From Sulfurihydrogenibium sp. YO3AOP1 (GTDB lineage Bacteria; Aquificota; Aquificia; Aquificales; Hydrogenothermaceae), in assembly GCF_000020325.1 (NCBI RefSeq), contig NC_010730.1:1199501-1263500 (forward strand): a stretch of DNA of 64,000 bases, given 5' to 3'. Shown here piece by piece: positions 1 through 7,784 of this stretch. The notes beneath the pieces were generated by a model, which saw nothing but the letters and a program-made list of their open reading frames with translations, was not told where the DNA came from and searched no databases. A program made the translations under genes and the position numbers. Within the stretch, counting starts at the first letter, position 1. Every line of letters begins with the position of its first letter.

Positions 1-1
1 G

Positions 2-337
2 ATTTTTTCTCTTATTATCGCTCCAATAGCTACAGAATTACCTGAAAAAATTAACAGCGTAAAATGGATTTTAGAAAAGAAAGATACGTTAGCAGTTGGA
101 AACGTTGCCGGCGCAATGGTGTTTCAAAGCACAATTCCTGTTAGCATTGGTGTCTTATTTACAGAATGGAACATCACAGGACTTGCATTAGTGTCCGGAA
201 TATTTGCAATAATTTCAGCTTTTATAGCTTTAACATTCTCTTACATCAATAGAAAATATTTTGCTTATGGATTTACATCCGGTATATTATTTTTCATAGC
301 CTATATATACTTAGTTTTAACAAATGGAGCAGGATAA
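2..337 (+). CDS. Na+/Ca2+ exchanger family (CaCA) membrane protein, C-terminal part
   Basis: The reading frame is open from base 2 and continues from outside the window; only the last 111 residues are visible. They contain PIATELPEK, then a GNVAGAMVFQS segment, which matches the second alpha-repeat of the CaCA antiporter superfamily (YrbG-like) that forms the cation site, followed by three hydrophobic segments ending near the stop. The family exchanges Ca2+ or another cation for Na+ or H+ across the inner membrane. The gene ends 1 base before the preferred accA start, so the two are probably co-transcribed. The ATG at 116 is internal to the frame, not the start. The cation specificity cannot be read from this fragment. 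Confidence 0.8.
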   Translation: MFSLIIAPIATELPEKINSVKWILEKKDTLAVGNVAGAMVFQSTIPVSIGVLFTEWNITGLALVSGIFAIISAFIALTFSYINRKYFAYGFTSGILFFIAYIYLVLTNGAG

Positions 338-338
338 G

Positions 339-1283
339 ATGGATATAAATCAAGAATTGCAATCTTTACAAGACCAGATTGAGATATTAAGAGAAAGAGT
401 AAAAAAAGGTGAGCATCATTTAATTAATGAGCTTGCAAAATTAAGAAGAAAATTTAAAAAACTATCTAAGGAAAAGATGGCAAGCTTGACAGCATGGGAC
501 AGGGTTCAGCTTGCCAGACACCCAAAAAGACCACACACAATAGACTATATAAATAATTTATTCACTGATTTCATAGAACTTCACGGAGATAGAAGGTTTG
601 CAGATGATAAAGCAATAATAGCAGGATTTGCAAACTTTGAAGGAAAGCCTGTTTGCGTAATCGGTCATGAAAAAGGAAGGGATACAAAAGAAAAGATAGA
701 AAGAAACTTTGGAATGCCGCACCCGGAGGGATACAGAAAAGCCATCAGAGTAATGAAATTAGCAGAAAAATTTAAAAGACCAATTTTTACATTTATAGAT
801 ACTCCGGGAGCTTATCCGGGCATCGGTGCAGAAGAAAGAGGTCAATCTCAAGCTATAGCAGAAAGTCTAATGGTAATGGGTAGCTTAAAAACTCCTATTA
901 TTGCGACAGTTATAGGTGAAGGTGGTAGTGGTGGAGCATTAGCTCTTGGCGTTGCAGACAAAATACTTATGCTTGAAAATGCTATATATTCTGTCATATC
1001 ACCTGAAGGTTGTGCTGCCATACTTTTTAAATCAGCAGAATCAGCCCCTATCGCAGCAGAAAGTTTAAAAATTACAGCACAAGATTTAAAAGAACTTGGT
1101 ATCATTGACTGTATAGTAAGAGAACCACTCGGCGGAGCTCATTTACAGCCAAAGAAAATGTATAGATTATTAAGAAGAGCTTTGAGAAACTCTTTAAAAG
1201 AAATAATAAATATTGACTTAGATGAACTGGTTGAGTTAAGGCATAGAAAATTTTATTCAATGGGAAGGTTTACTGAGAAGTAG
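339..1283 (+). CDS. accA: Acetyl-CoA carboxylase carboxyltransferase subunit alpha
   Basis: AccA, with AccD, transfers the carboxyl group from carboxybiotin to acetyl-CoA to make malonyl-CoA, the first committed step of fatty-acid synthesis. The 314 residues match the normal family length: an N-terminal helical segment rich in charged residues, then the crotonase-like carboxyltransferase core with TPGAYPG and the glycine-rich GEGGSGGALALG segment near residues 190-205. The ATG at 339 is preferred over the in-frame ATG at 324 because a GGAG at 326-329 stands at good spacing before 339 while nothing resembling a ribosome site precedes 324. fabD, which uses the malonyl-CoA, lies 5 kb away on the other strand. 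Confidence 0.95.
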   Translation: MDINQELQSLQDQIEILRERVKKGEHHLINELAKLRRKFKKLSKEKMASLTAWDRVQLARHPKRPHTIDYINNLFTDFIELHGDRRFADDKAIIAGFANFEGKPVCVIGHEKGRDTKEKIERNFGMPHPEGYRKAIRVMKLAEKFKRPIFTFIDTPGAYPGIGAEERGQSQAIAESLMVMGSLKTPIIATVIGEGGSGGALALGVADKILMLENAIYSVISPEGCAAILFKSAESAPIAAESLKITAQDLKELGIIDCIVREPLGGAHLQPKKMYRLLRRALRNSLKEIINIDLDELVELRHRKFYSMGRFTEK

Positions 1284-1460
1284 TGAGGTAAGAAATTTAA
1301 AAGAATATGAAAATTTCTGTCGGCTTCAGCATGATGTTTTTTCTTTGTCTGAAGAAGCAAATTGAAGAATTTTATAATTATTAAATCTTTAAATTTTCAT
1401 AAACTAATATTAAGAGGAGTGCTTTAAAATTTTAACTAAGTCTAAAAATTAATTTGATTT

Positions 1461-1594
1461 TCATTCTGCAGCCGACGAAGAATCTCCTTTTGTTTCTCTT
1501 CATTTTAAAAGATATTAAAAGAGGAGATCCTTCACTTCGCTGCTGGATGACAAAAACCGCCAATGGTGTCATTCTGAGCGAAGCGAAGAATCTC
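1461..1594. repeat. Interspersed palindromic repeat, three modules
   Basis: The 427-base gap between accA and gpmA holds no credible gene. It contains repeat modules found in most long gaps of this window: TCATTCTGCAGCCGACGAAG at 1461, an inverted module with GAGATCCTTCACTTCGC at 1524-1551, and GTCATTCTGAGCGAAGCG at 1568-1594. Each module is a short imperfect hairpin ending in GAATCTC or its complement. A decayed copy is visible near 1319-1340. A TATAAT at 1691-1696 may serve the downstream gene, but no good -35 box is seen. Confidence 0.75.
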
Positions 1595-1722
1595 ATATTT
1601 TTATTGGATTTCCCACCCAAATGTATCTCATAATTATTAAATCTTTAAACTTTCACAAACTAATACCAATCACCATTACTTACTTAATGATATAATAATT
1701 TTTAAAAACTTTGGAGGTTTCT

Positions 1723-2328
1723 ATGCCTAAATTAGTCTTAGTAAGACATGGACAATCTTTTTGGAACTTACAAAATAGATTTACCGGATGGGTAGATGTT
1801 CCACTCACAGAAAAAGGAAAAGAGGAAGCATTTAAAGCAGGGGAGCTTTTGAAAGATATTAGGTTCAAAGTTGCATACACATCTGCATTAACAAGAGCTC
1901 AAGAAACATTAAAAATCATTCTTGAAGTTATTGGTCTACAAATCCCAATTATAAAAGACCAAGCATTAAACGAAAGACACTATGGAGGATTGCAAGGTTT
2001 AAACAAAGACAGGGCAAGACAAAAATATGGAGCTGAAATAGTTCATCTTTGGAGAAGAAGCTATGATATTGCACCACCGGAAGGAGAATCTTTAAAGGAC
2101 ACTGCTGCAAGAACAATTCCATTCTTAGAAAGAGCAATTCTTGGCGATATCTATGAAGGAAATGATGTGTTAGTTGTTGCCCATGGAAACTCTTTAAGGT
2201 CTATCATCATGTATCTTGAAAAACTAACACCGGAAGAGATTATAAAAGTTGAGCTTGATACAGGTGCTGCAGTTGTCTACGAGTTAGACCAAGAAGGAAA
2301 TATCATAAGCAAAGAGGTTAGAAAATGA
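1723..2328 (+). CDS. gpmA: 2,3-bisphosphoglycerate-dependent phosphoglycerate mutase
   Basis: Interconverts 3- and 2-phosphoglycerate in glycolysis and gluconeogenesis through a phosphohistidine. The 201-residue protein begins MPKLVLVRHGQSFWN, carrying the catalytic RHG motif, followed by NRFTGWVDVPLT, the second-part NERHYGGLQGLNK and a C-terminal AHGNSLR with the second active-site His. It is somewhat shorter than the roughly 230-250-residue enterobacterial enzyme. The ATG at 1723 is chosen over an in-frame TTG at 1711 because GGAGG lies at 1713-1717. It overlaps tpiA by 4 bases (ATGA), so translation of the two glycolytic enzymes is coupled. Confidence 0.93.
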   Translation: MPKLVLVRHGQSFWNLQNRFTGWVDVPLTEKGKEEAFKAGELLKDIRFKVAYTSALTRAQETLKIILEVIGLQIPIIKDQALNERHYGGLQGLNKDRARQKYGAEIVHLWRRSYDIAPPEGESLKDTAARTIPFLERAILGDIYEGNDVLVVAHGNSLRSIIMYLEKLTPEEIIKVELDTGAAVVYELDQEGNIISKEVRK

Positions 2329-3077
2329 GATATCTTATAGCTGCAAACTGGAAGATGAACAAAACAGTTGCAGAATCCGTAGAGTACATAGAAAAATTCA
2401 AACCTATGGTTGAAGATATCCATCAAGTTGATATTATGATAGCCCCATCTTTTACAGCTTTATCTTCAGCTTCTTTAGAGCTTAGCAAGACAAATATAAA
2501 ACTTGGTGCTCAAAATATGTATCATGTAGATAGAGGGGCTTTTACTGGTGAGATATCGCCAATAATGTTGAAAGAGTTAAACGTTGAGTATGTAATCCTT
2601 GGACATTCTGAAAGAAGATATATTTTTGGAGAAAAGGACGAGCTTATAAATAAAAAAGTTATATCTGCATTAGAATATGGAATAAGACCGATAGTTTGCG
2701 TTGGAGAGACATTGGAAGAAAGAGAGCTTGGAATAACATTAAACGTTGTAGAAAGACAGATAAAAATGGCTTTTGCTGGTGTTTATCCTGAGATTGGTCT
2801 TTGTGATATAGCTTATGAACCCGTCTGGGCTATTGGAACAGGGAAGAATGCAACAAAAGAGCAAGCCCAAGAAGTTCATCATTTTATTAGAACTCTTATA
2901 AATGAACTGTCTAAAGGAAATGATGAGACTACAAGGATTTTATACGGTGGTAGTGTTAACGAAAATAACGCAAAAGATTTGATAAGTCAAAAAAATGTTG
3001 ATGGATTTTTGGTTGGTACAGCAAGCTTAGACCCTGTAAAATTTTATAAAATCATTACCCATTCTTTGGAGGTGTAG
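2325..3077 (+). CDS. tpiA: Triosephosphate isomerase
   Basis: Interconverts dihydroxyacetone phosphate and glyceraldehyde 3-phosphate in the cytoplasm. The 250 residues show all the catalytic signatures: AANWKMNKT with the active-site Lys, LGHSERR with the electrophilic His, and AYEPVWAIGTG with the catalytic Glu and flexible loop, then the phosphate-binding YGGSVN segment. The start overlaps the gpmA stop (ATGA). secG follows 3 bases after the stop, so gpmA-tpiA-secG and the downstream membrane gene form one tight transcription unit. The pairing of tpiA with secG is a common bacterial gene order. Confidence 0.97.
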   Translation: MRYLIAANWKMNKTVAESVEYIEKFKPMVEDIHQVDIMIAPSFTALSSASLELSKTNIKLGAQNMYHVDRGAFTGEISPIMLKELNVEYVILGHSERRYIFGEKDELINKKVISALEYGIRPIVCVGETLEERELGITLNVVERQIKMAFAGVYPEIGLCDIAYEPVWAIGTGKNATKEQAQEVHHFIRTLINELSKGNDETTRILYGGSVNENNAKDLISQKNVDGFLVGTASLDPVKFYKIITHSLEV

Positions 3078-3080
3078 AAA

Positions 3081-3374
3081 GTGGAATTTTTGTTTGGAGT
3101 TTTATCTGTAGTTTTAATAATTGTTTCTGTTCTTTTAATAATTCTTGTTTTAATGCAAAAAACAAAAGGTGCAGAGATTGGAGCTGTTTTTGGGTCTGGT
3201 GCGGCAAAGGCTGTCCTTGGAGCTTCTGCAGCAACGATTTTAACAAAAATAACCTACTGGCTTGGAGCAATATTCTTAACATTAGTTCTAATACTATCAT
3301 ATTTAAGCATCCATATTGCAAAATCAAAATCTGTTATTGAAAGCATACCGGCAGAGCAAACACAAAAGAAATAA
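3081..3374 (+). CDS. secG: Preprotein translocase subunit SecG
   Basis: SecG is the small auxiliary subunit of the SecYEG inner-membrane export channel. The 97-residue product has two hydrophobic segments separated by a short polar loop containing GAEIGAVFGSG, the hallmark of the family, and a charged C-terminus. The start is GTG at 3081, with GGAGG at 3068-3072 inside the end of tpiA. The last base is shared with the start of the next gene. Length and topology fit the family well. Confidence 0.9.
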   Translation: MEFLFGVLSVVLIIVSVLLIILVLMQKTKGAEIGAVFGSGAAKAVLGASAATILTKITYWLGAIFLTLVLILSYLSIHIAKSKSVIESIPAEQTQKK

Positions 3375-4618
3375 TGGAAAATTATGATATTCTCTATAAA
3401 ATCCTATTTTCTCTTGTTCTTGGATTTTTAATTGGTCTTGAAAGAGAATACAAGGTTAAAGAAGAAGTATTTGCAGGTGTCAGAACATTTCCCCTTATAT
3501 CTCTTCTTGGTTTATTATCTGCATTTATAAGTGATAAATTTTGGAATGAAGCACTTTTAATCTCATTTCTTGCAATCATAGGATTTAGCTTAGTCAATTT
3601 TTTCTTAGAATACACTAAGGATAAAGGCGTTACGACAGAGATTTCTGTATTGATTACTTTCTTAATTGGAGTATTAACATACCATAATCAATATTACACA
3701 GCTTTATTTATTGCCTTATTAACTACATTAATCCTTGCATTGAAAAAGCCTTTAGAAAATTTCGCTAAAAGTCTTTACTTTCAAGATGTAATGACAATTT
3801 TAAAATTTGCTTTTTTAACAGCTGTCATTTATCCAATTTTACCGGATAAAAGTTATGGCCCTTTTGATGCTTTTAACCCAAAAGAAATATGGAAAGTTGT
3901 AATTATTATTTCTGTAATAGATTTTATTGGATATTTTCTACTAAGATGGAAAGGTACTAAATCCTTGGTTTTAGTTGGATTTTTTGGTGGTTTGGTTTCA
4001 AGTACCGCAGTTACTTACAATTTCTCAATTCTTTCTAAAAAATTAGAAAAAAAGGAAATACTAGTTCTTGGCACCATAATTGCTTGGATAATTATGAATT
4101 TAAGAATAATGATTTTGGTTGGAATTTTTAATATAGATCTTCTGACTCTAATTTTGCCCGGTTTTCTAATAATTATAGCGGTTCAGTTAGCTTTTGCTAA
4201 AAAGTACTACAAATATTTAAATTCCCAAATTGAAGAAGAAAATGCTAATCAGTTTCAAGAGGCTTTTAGCATCCTTAATATACTTCAATTTGCTTTTATT
4301 TATGCTGCTGTTGTATTTCTTATAAAAGCATTGAAATATTATTATGGCTTAATTGGTATGTACTTTATAAGTTTTATCTCGGGTGTGATTGACGTTGATG
4401 CTATAACAATTTCTGCATCAAACCTAACAAAATCGGGAAGTGTTGAACTAATTTTTGGAGCAGTAATGATTCTTTTAGCTGTACTTTCTAACACTATATT
4501 CAAATATATTTATGTTTTTATCTTTGCAGATAATTACTTAAAAAGAGAGATGTTTAAAATGACTTTATTCACTGTTGTTCCAATCATATTTTTTATCCTA
4601 TTTAGTTTTATTCAATAA
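3374..4618 (+). CDS. MgtC/SapB plus DUF4010 membrane protein
   Basis: A 414-residue polytopic inner-membrane protein. The N-terminal third matches the MgtC/SapB fold: LVLGFLIGLEREYK, then GVRTFPLISLLG. The rest, with about eight further hydrophobic segments, resembles DUF4010, which is commonly fused to this domain. The biochemical function of the fused family is not established; MgtC itself is linked to Mg2+ homeostasis and ATP synthase control, but that should not be transferred here. The start ATG shares its first base with the end of secG. The 3' end overlaps the end of the convergent DUF72 gene by 21 bases, so no terminator separates them. Confidence 0.8.
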   Translation: MENYDILYKILFSLVLGFLIGLEREYKVKEEVFAGVRTFPLISLLGLLSAFISDKFWNEALLISFLAIIGFSLVNFFLEYTKDKGVTTEISVLITFLIGVLTYHNQYYTALFIALLTTLILALKKPLENFAKSLYFQDVMTILKFAFLTAVIYPILPDKSYGPFDAFNPKEIWKVVIIISVIDFIGYFLLRWKGTKSLVLVGFFGGLVSSTAVTYNFSILSKKLEKKEILVLGTIIAWIIMNLRIMILVGIFNIDLLTLILPGFLIIIAVQLAFAKKYYKYLNSQIEEENANQFQEAFSILNILQFAFIYAAVVFLIKALKYYYGLIGMYFISFISGVIDVDAITISASNLTKSGSVELIFGAVMILLAVLSNTIFKYIYVFIFADNYLKREMFKMTLFTVVPIIFFILFSFIQ

Positions 4619-5320
4619 CTCAATCAATTCTAAAGCATTTTTTGGAGCATAAGCATTATAATCATTATTAAAGTAAATAAAAGAATTTTCGTATTCTAAA
4701 TTTTTAATTTTTTCTGCCCAACTAATCAGTTCATCCTTAGAATATTGATAGTTGTACCATACTTTTCCATGAAATCTTATGTATAAATCTGTTGAAGTCT
4801 GGATTAACTCTTCAGGAAGGTTTGGACCAGAAATACTACAAAAGATTAAATTTTCCTTTCTAAAAGCATCATAAACTTCTTGATTCCACCAACTTTTATG
4901 TCTAAATTCAATAGCATTTTTATATCTTTTATCAATTTGACCTAAAATTCTTTCTAAATTATCCTCTGAATACTTAAATGATGGTGGCAGTTGAAATAGA
5001 AATACTCCTAATTTTTCTTCAAGATTTTGAGAAACTATTTCATAAAATTCGTTCAAGTCTTTTTGTACGTCTTTAAACCTTTTTATATGTGTGATTGCTT
5101 TATTGACTTTAACAGAAAATTTAAAATCTTCTGGAGATATTTTATAAAATCTTTTTATGGAGCTCTTTTTTGGAAAGTTATAAAAAGTAGAATTTATTTC
5201 CACAGTTTTAAATTTTGTAGCATAGTAAGTAAACCATTGATTTGGCTTTAAATCAGGGGGATAAAATCTTCCTTTCCATCCATAATAGAAAAATCCGGAG
5301 CATCCTATGTAATCTTTCAA
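4598..5320 (-). CDS. DUF72 family protein (YecE-like)
   Basis: The 240 residues match the DUF72 family, a predicted TIM-barrel of unknown biochemical role: IGCSGFFYYGWKGRFYP at the N-terminus, VEINSTFYNFP, a central FQLPPSFKY, AIEFRHKSWW, and the C-terminal YFNNDYNAYAPKNA segment. Length is normal for the family. It is the last gene of a minus-strand set with fabD and bioD, overlapping bioD by 4 bases. Its 3' end runs 21 bases into the convergent MgtC/DUF4010 gene. No catalytic role can be assigned. Confidence 0.85.
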   Translation of the reverse strand: MKDYIGCSGFFYYGWKGRFYPPDLKPNQWFTYYATKFKTVEINSTFYNFPKKSSIKRFYKISPEDFKFSVKVNKAITHIKRFKDVQKDLNEFYEIVSQNLEEKLGVFLFQLPPSFKYSEDNLERILGQIDKRYKNAIEFRHKSWWNQEVYDAFRKENLIFCSISGPNLPEELIQTSTDLYIRFHGKVWYNYQYSKDELISWAEKIKNLEYENSFIYFNNDYNAYAPKNALELIELLNKTK

Positions 5321-5970
5321 AAGATTAATCCTGCCGCATTTTTCAATTTTTCACAACATTCGCTGATTGGATTTTCAGATTTATTACATTTTGCTATTAC
5401 TTTTACTTTAGAAAACTTTTCTATTACTTCAGGATTTTTTTCTTCTGATATATCATTGCCAGTAAAACCATTCATGATAATACCTAAGATATTAGCATCT
5501 TTCAAAGCTTCCAAAGTAAGCAGTGTGTGATTTATCGTTCCAAGACTTGCTCTTGATACTAAAAGAATGGGTATATTTAAGTCTCTAATTAGTTCTCTGT
5601 ATGTGTAATTTTCTTTAATCGGAACCAAAACACCGCCGGCTCCTTCCACTATTACAAAATCATATTTTTGAACAAGATATTCATAATGTTTTATTATTTT
5701 ATCCAAATCTATATCTCCACCTTCCATTAAAGTTGCTACGTATGGAGCTACAGGATTTTTGAAAGTATATAAAACTACTTCGTCAATCGGCTGACATGTC
5801 AGTTTTGATAATAAAGTAGCATCTTCCGGAATTGGGTTTGCACCGGTTTCAATAGGCTTAAAGTATGCTACTTTTAATCCTTTTTCTATCAGTGTTTTAG
5901 CTAAGGCATAGGAAATGGTTGTTTTTCCTACACCTGTATCTGTTGCTGTGATAAATAAAGATTTAAGCAT
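5317..5970 (-). CDS. bioD: Dethiobiotin synthetase
   Basis: BioD closes the ureido ring of dethiobiotin from 7,8-diaminopelargonate, CO2 and ATP, the penultimate step of biotin synthesis. The 217-residue protein begins with FITATDTGVGKTTISYALA, a P-loop of the dethiobiotin synthetase type, then AYFKPIETG, the VEGAGGVLVP loop and an NGFTG segment. Length is normal. It overlaps fabD by 8 bases upstream and the DUF72 gene by 4 bases downstream. Linking biotin and malonyl-ACP supply in one operon is sensible because biotin is the acetyl-CoA carboxylase cofactor and biotin's own pimelate moiety derives from fatty-acid synthesis. Confidence 0.93.
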   Translation of the reverse strand: MLKSLFITATDTGVGKTTISYALAKTLIEKGLKVAYFKPIETGANPIPEDATLLSKLTCQPIDEVVLYTFKNPVAPYVATLMEGGDIDLDKIIKHYEYLVQKYDFVIVEGAGGVLVPIKENYTYRELIRDLNIPILLVSRASLGTINHTLLTLEALKDANILGIIMNGFTGNDISEEKNPEVIEKFSKVKVIAKCNKSENPISECCEKLKNAAGLIF

Positions 5971-6868
5971 TCTCTATGTCTTGTAAAGTTTCTATATTTT
6001 TAAGCTCTAAATTGCCGTTGATTCTTTTCATGAGACCAGTTAAAACTTTCTTTGGACCAATCTCATAAACTGTTTTAACGCCGTTATTTGCTAAAAACTC
6101 TACAGTTTGAACCCATCTAACCGGTGAATAAAAATGAGCTTTTAACTCTTCTTTTATCTCTTGAACCTTTGTTATTGGGGTTGCAGTGATGTTTGATATA
6201 ACAGGAATTTTTGCATCGTTAAAAGGTGTATCTTCAATATACTTGGCAAATTCCTTTGCTTTTTCTTTTAAAAGTGATGAATGAGCAGGAACTGATACAG
6301 CTAATGGTACAACCTTTTTAGCACCTTGCGATTTTAAAACTTCCATCGCTTTTTTTACCGCTTCTGTTTCACCGGAAATAACGGTTTGTTCATAAGAATT
6401 GTAGTTTGCAATCTCAACAACACCATCGATCGTTTTTAAGACCTCTTCTATTTTATTTGCATCTAAGCCAATTATTGCAGCCATTAAGCCTTTTCCTTCC
6501 GGAACTGCGCTTTGCATCAAGCTTCCCCTTATATAAGTGAGATAAACAGCATCTTCTATGGATAAACTTCCTGCAACGGTTAAAGCTGTAAACTCTCCTA
6601 AGGAATGCCCAGCCAAAAACGAGGGAGTTATATTCTTTTTATCGTTAAAAATTTTGTAAATCAAATAAGAAGTAAGTAAAATAGCCGGTTGTGTGTACTG
6701 TGTAAGATTAAGTTTTTCTTCATCGTTGAATATAATTTCTGTCAAATTAAATCCAAGTTTTTCATTAACTTTATTGTGAATCTCTCTAACTTCTTCAAAG
6801 CTATCATAAATATCTTTTCCCATACCAACATACTGAGAACCTTGTCCTGGAAAAACAAAAGCTATCAT
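5963..6868 (-). CDS. fabD: Malonyl-CoA:ACP transacylase
   Basis: Moves malonyl from CoA to acyl carrier protein for chain elongation in type II fatty-acid synthesis. The 301 residues begin with VFPGQGSQYVGMG, carry the nucleophile motif GHSLGEFTAL near residue 90, the LMQSAVPEG substrate arginine region (here with the family's QxxxPxG spacing) and PAHSSLL with the catalytic His near residue 200. It is the first gene of the fabD-bioD-DUF72 operon. AAAGGAGG lies about 11 bases upstream of the ATG, slightly far but usable. The 186-base gap to the divergent Hsp20 gene must hold its promoter. Confidence 0.95.
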   Translation of the reverse strand: MIAFVFPGQGSQYVGMGKDIYDSFEEVREIHNKVNEKLGFNLTEIIFNDEEKLNLTQYTQPAILLTSYLIYKIFNDKKNITPSFLAGHSLGEFTALTVAGSLSIEDAVYLTYIRGSLMQSAVPEGKGLMAAIIGLDANKIEEVLKTIDGVVEIANYNSYEQTVISGETEAVKKAMEVLKSQGAKKVVPLAVSVPAHSSLLKEKAKEFAKYIEDTPFNDAKIPVISNITATPITKVQEIKEELKAHFYSPVRWVQTVEFLANNGVKTVYEIGPKKVLTGLMKRINGNLELKNIETLQDIENA

Positions 6869-6999
6869 TACTCTATTAACCTCCTTTTTCTGTTTGTAAT
6901 TATTATAACTTATTAATTTTTTGCATTATTAAATTTTAAAGTTTAAATTTATAATATAAAAAGCATTTTATCAAATTTAGTTAACAATTATAAAATCTA

Positions 7000-7028
7000 T
7001 TGACAAAATTAATATTAGGTTATATATT
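7000..7028 (+). promoter_or_regulatory. Near-consensus vegetative promoter of hsp20
   Basis: TTGACA at 7000-7005 and TATATT at 7023-7028 are separated by exactly 17 bases and stand about 30 bases before the Hsp20 start. This is a nearly perfect sigma-70-type promoter. No CIRCE-type inverted repeat or heat-shock sigma motif is evident beside it. Confidence 0.8.
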
Positions 7029-7060
7029 AATAGTAATAATAAAGCAAGGAGGTAATGAAA

Positions 7061-7507
7061 ATGGACAGAAGATTAATTCCAGCATTTGCAATTTCACCTT
7101 TAAGAGAGTTGGCAAGATTAGAAAATGAGATTAACAGAATTTTTAAAGAATTGGTTCCGGCTGAACAAACAGCAGAAGTGGTAGTTTGGTCCCCAAGAGT
7201 TGATGTGTATGAAAAGGACAACAACGTTGTAATTGAAGCAGAAATACCTGGTGCTAAAAAAGAAGATATTGAAGTAAAAGTAAAAGACAATGCAGTTGTT
7301 GTTAGAGGAGAAGTTAAAAAAGAAGAAGAGAAAAAAGAAGAAAATTATTACAGAAGAGAAAGATTCTATGGAAAGTTTGAAAGAGTAATCCCATTACCAG
7401 CAGACGTAAAAATTGAAGAAGCGAAAGCAGAGTATCAAGATGGTATTTTAAAATTAATAATACCAAAATCTGTTCAAGAAAAAGAAGTCAAGATAGAAAT
7501 TAAGTAA
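7061..7507 (+). CDS. Small heat shock protein, Hsp20/alpha-crystallin family
   Basis: A 148-residue holdase chaperone that binds unfolding proteins. The N-terminal 40 residues are a hydrophobic arm, followed by an alpha-crystallin domain from about residue 45 (SPRVDVYEKDNNVVIEAEIPG) with KEDIEVKV, ending in the YQDGILKLIIPK beta strand pair that closes the domain. A highly charged Glu/Lys loop, KKEEEKKEENYY, precedes the YGKFERVIPLP strand. ATG 7061 is preferred to ATG 7055 because AAGGAGG at 7046-7052 would be only two bases from the latter. It is monocistronic, between its own promoter and a strong terminator. Confidence 0.95.
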   Translation: MDRRLIPAFAISPLRELARLENEINRIFKELVPAEQTAEVVVWSPRVDVYEKDNNVVIEAEIPGAKKEDIEVKVKDNAVVVRGEVKKEEEKKEENYYRRERFYGKFERVIPLPADVKIEEAKAEYQDGILKLIIPKSVQEKEVKIEIK

Positions 7508-7542
7508 AAAAATTAAAATTAAGAATATATAAATAACATTGA

Positions 7543-7567
7543 AGTCCCCTTAACGGGGACTTTTTTT
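7543..7567 (+). terminator. Rho-independent terminator after hsp20
   Basis: AGTCCCC at 7543-7549 pairs with GGGGACT at 7555-7561 across a five-base loop, followed by a run of seven T. It ends the hsp20 transcript. Confidence 0.93.
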
Positions 7568-7784
7568 GTTTTTCTATAATAGTTGGGGGATTTTAAGTCT
7601 CAGTCTTGTATCAATGTCTAATTTTTCCACCGACAGAATCATAATGTAAAATCTACTTTCAAAATCAAATATAAAACTTTCATGAACTAAATTCAAAAAT
7701 AGTTTACAAAACATTTAAATATTGTTAACATTGATTAGAGGTTTTAGATTTATAATAATTAATAACGATGATTGAGAGGATCTC

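Noticed and set aside
1432-1620. 62-codon minus-strand frame in the accA-gpmA gap
   Set aside because: It runs through three repeat modules, has no ribosome site and its translation follows the repeat sequence.
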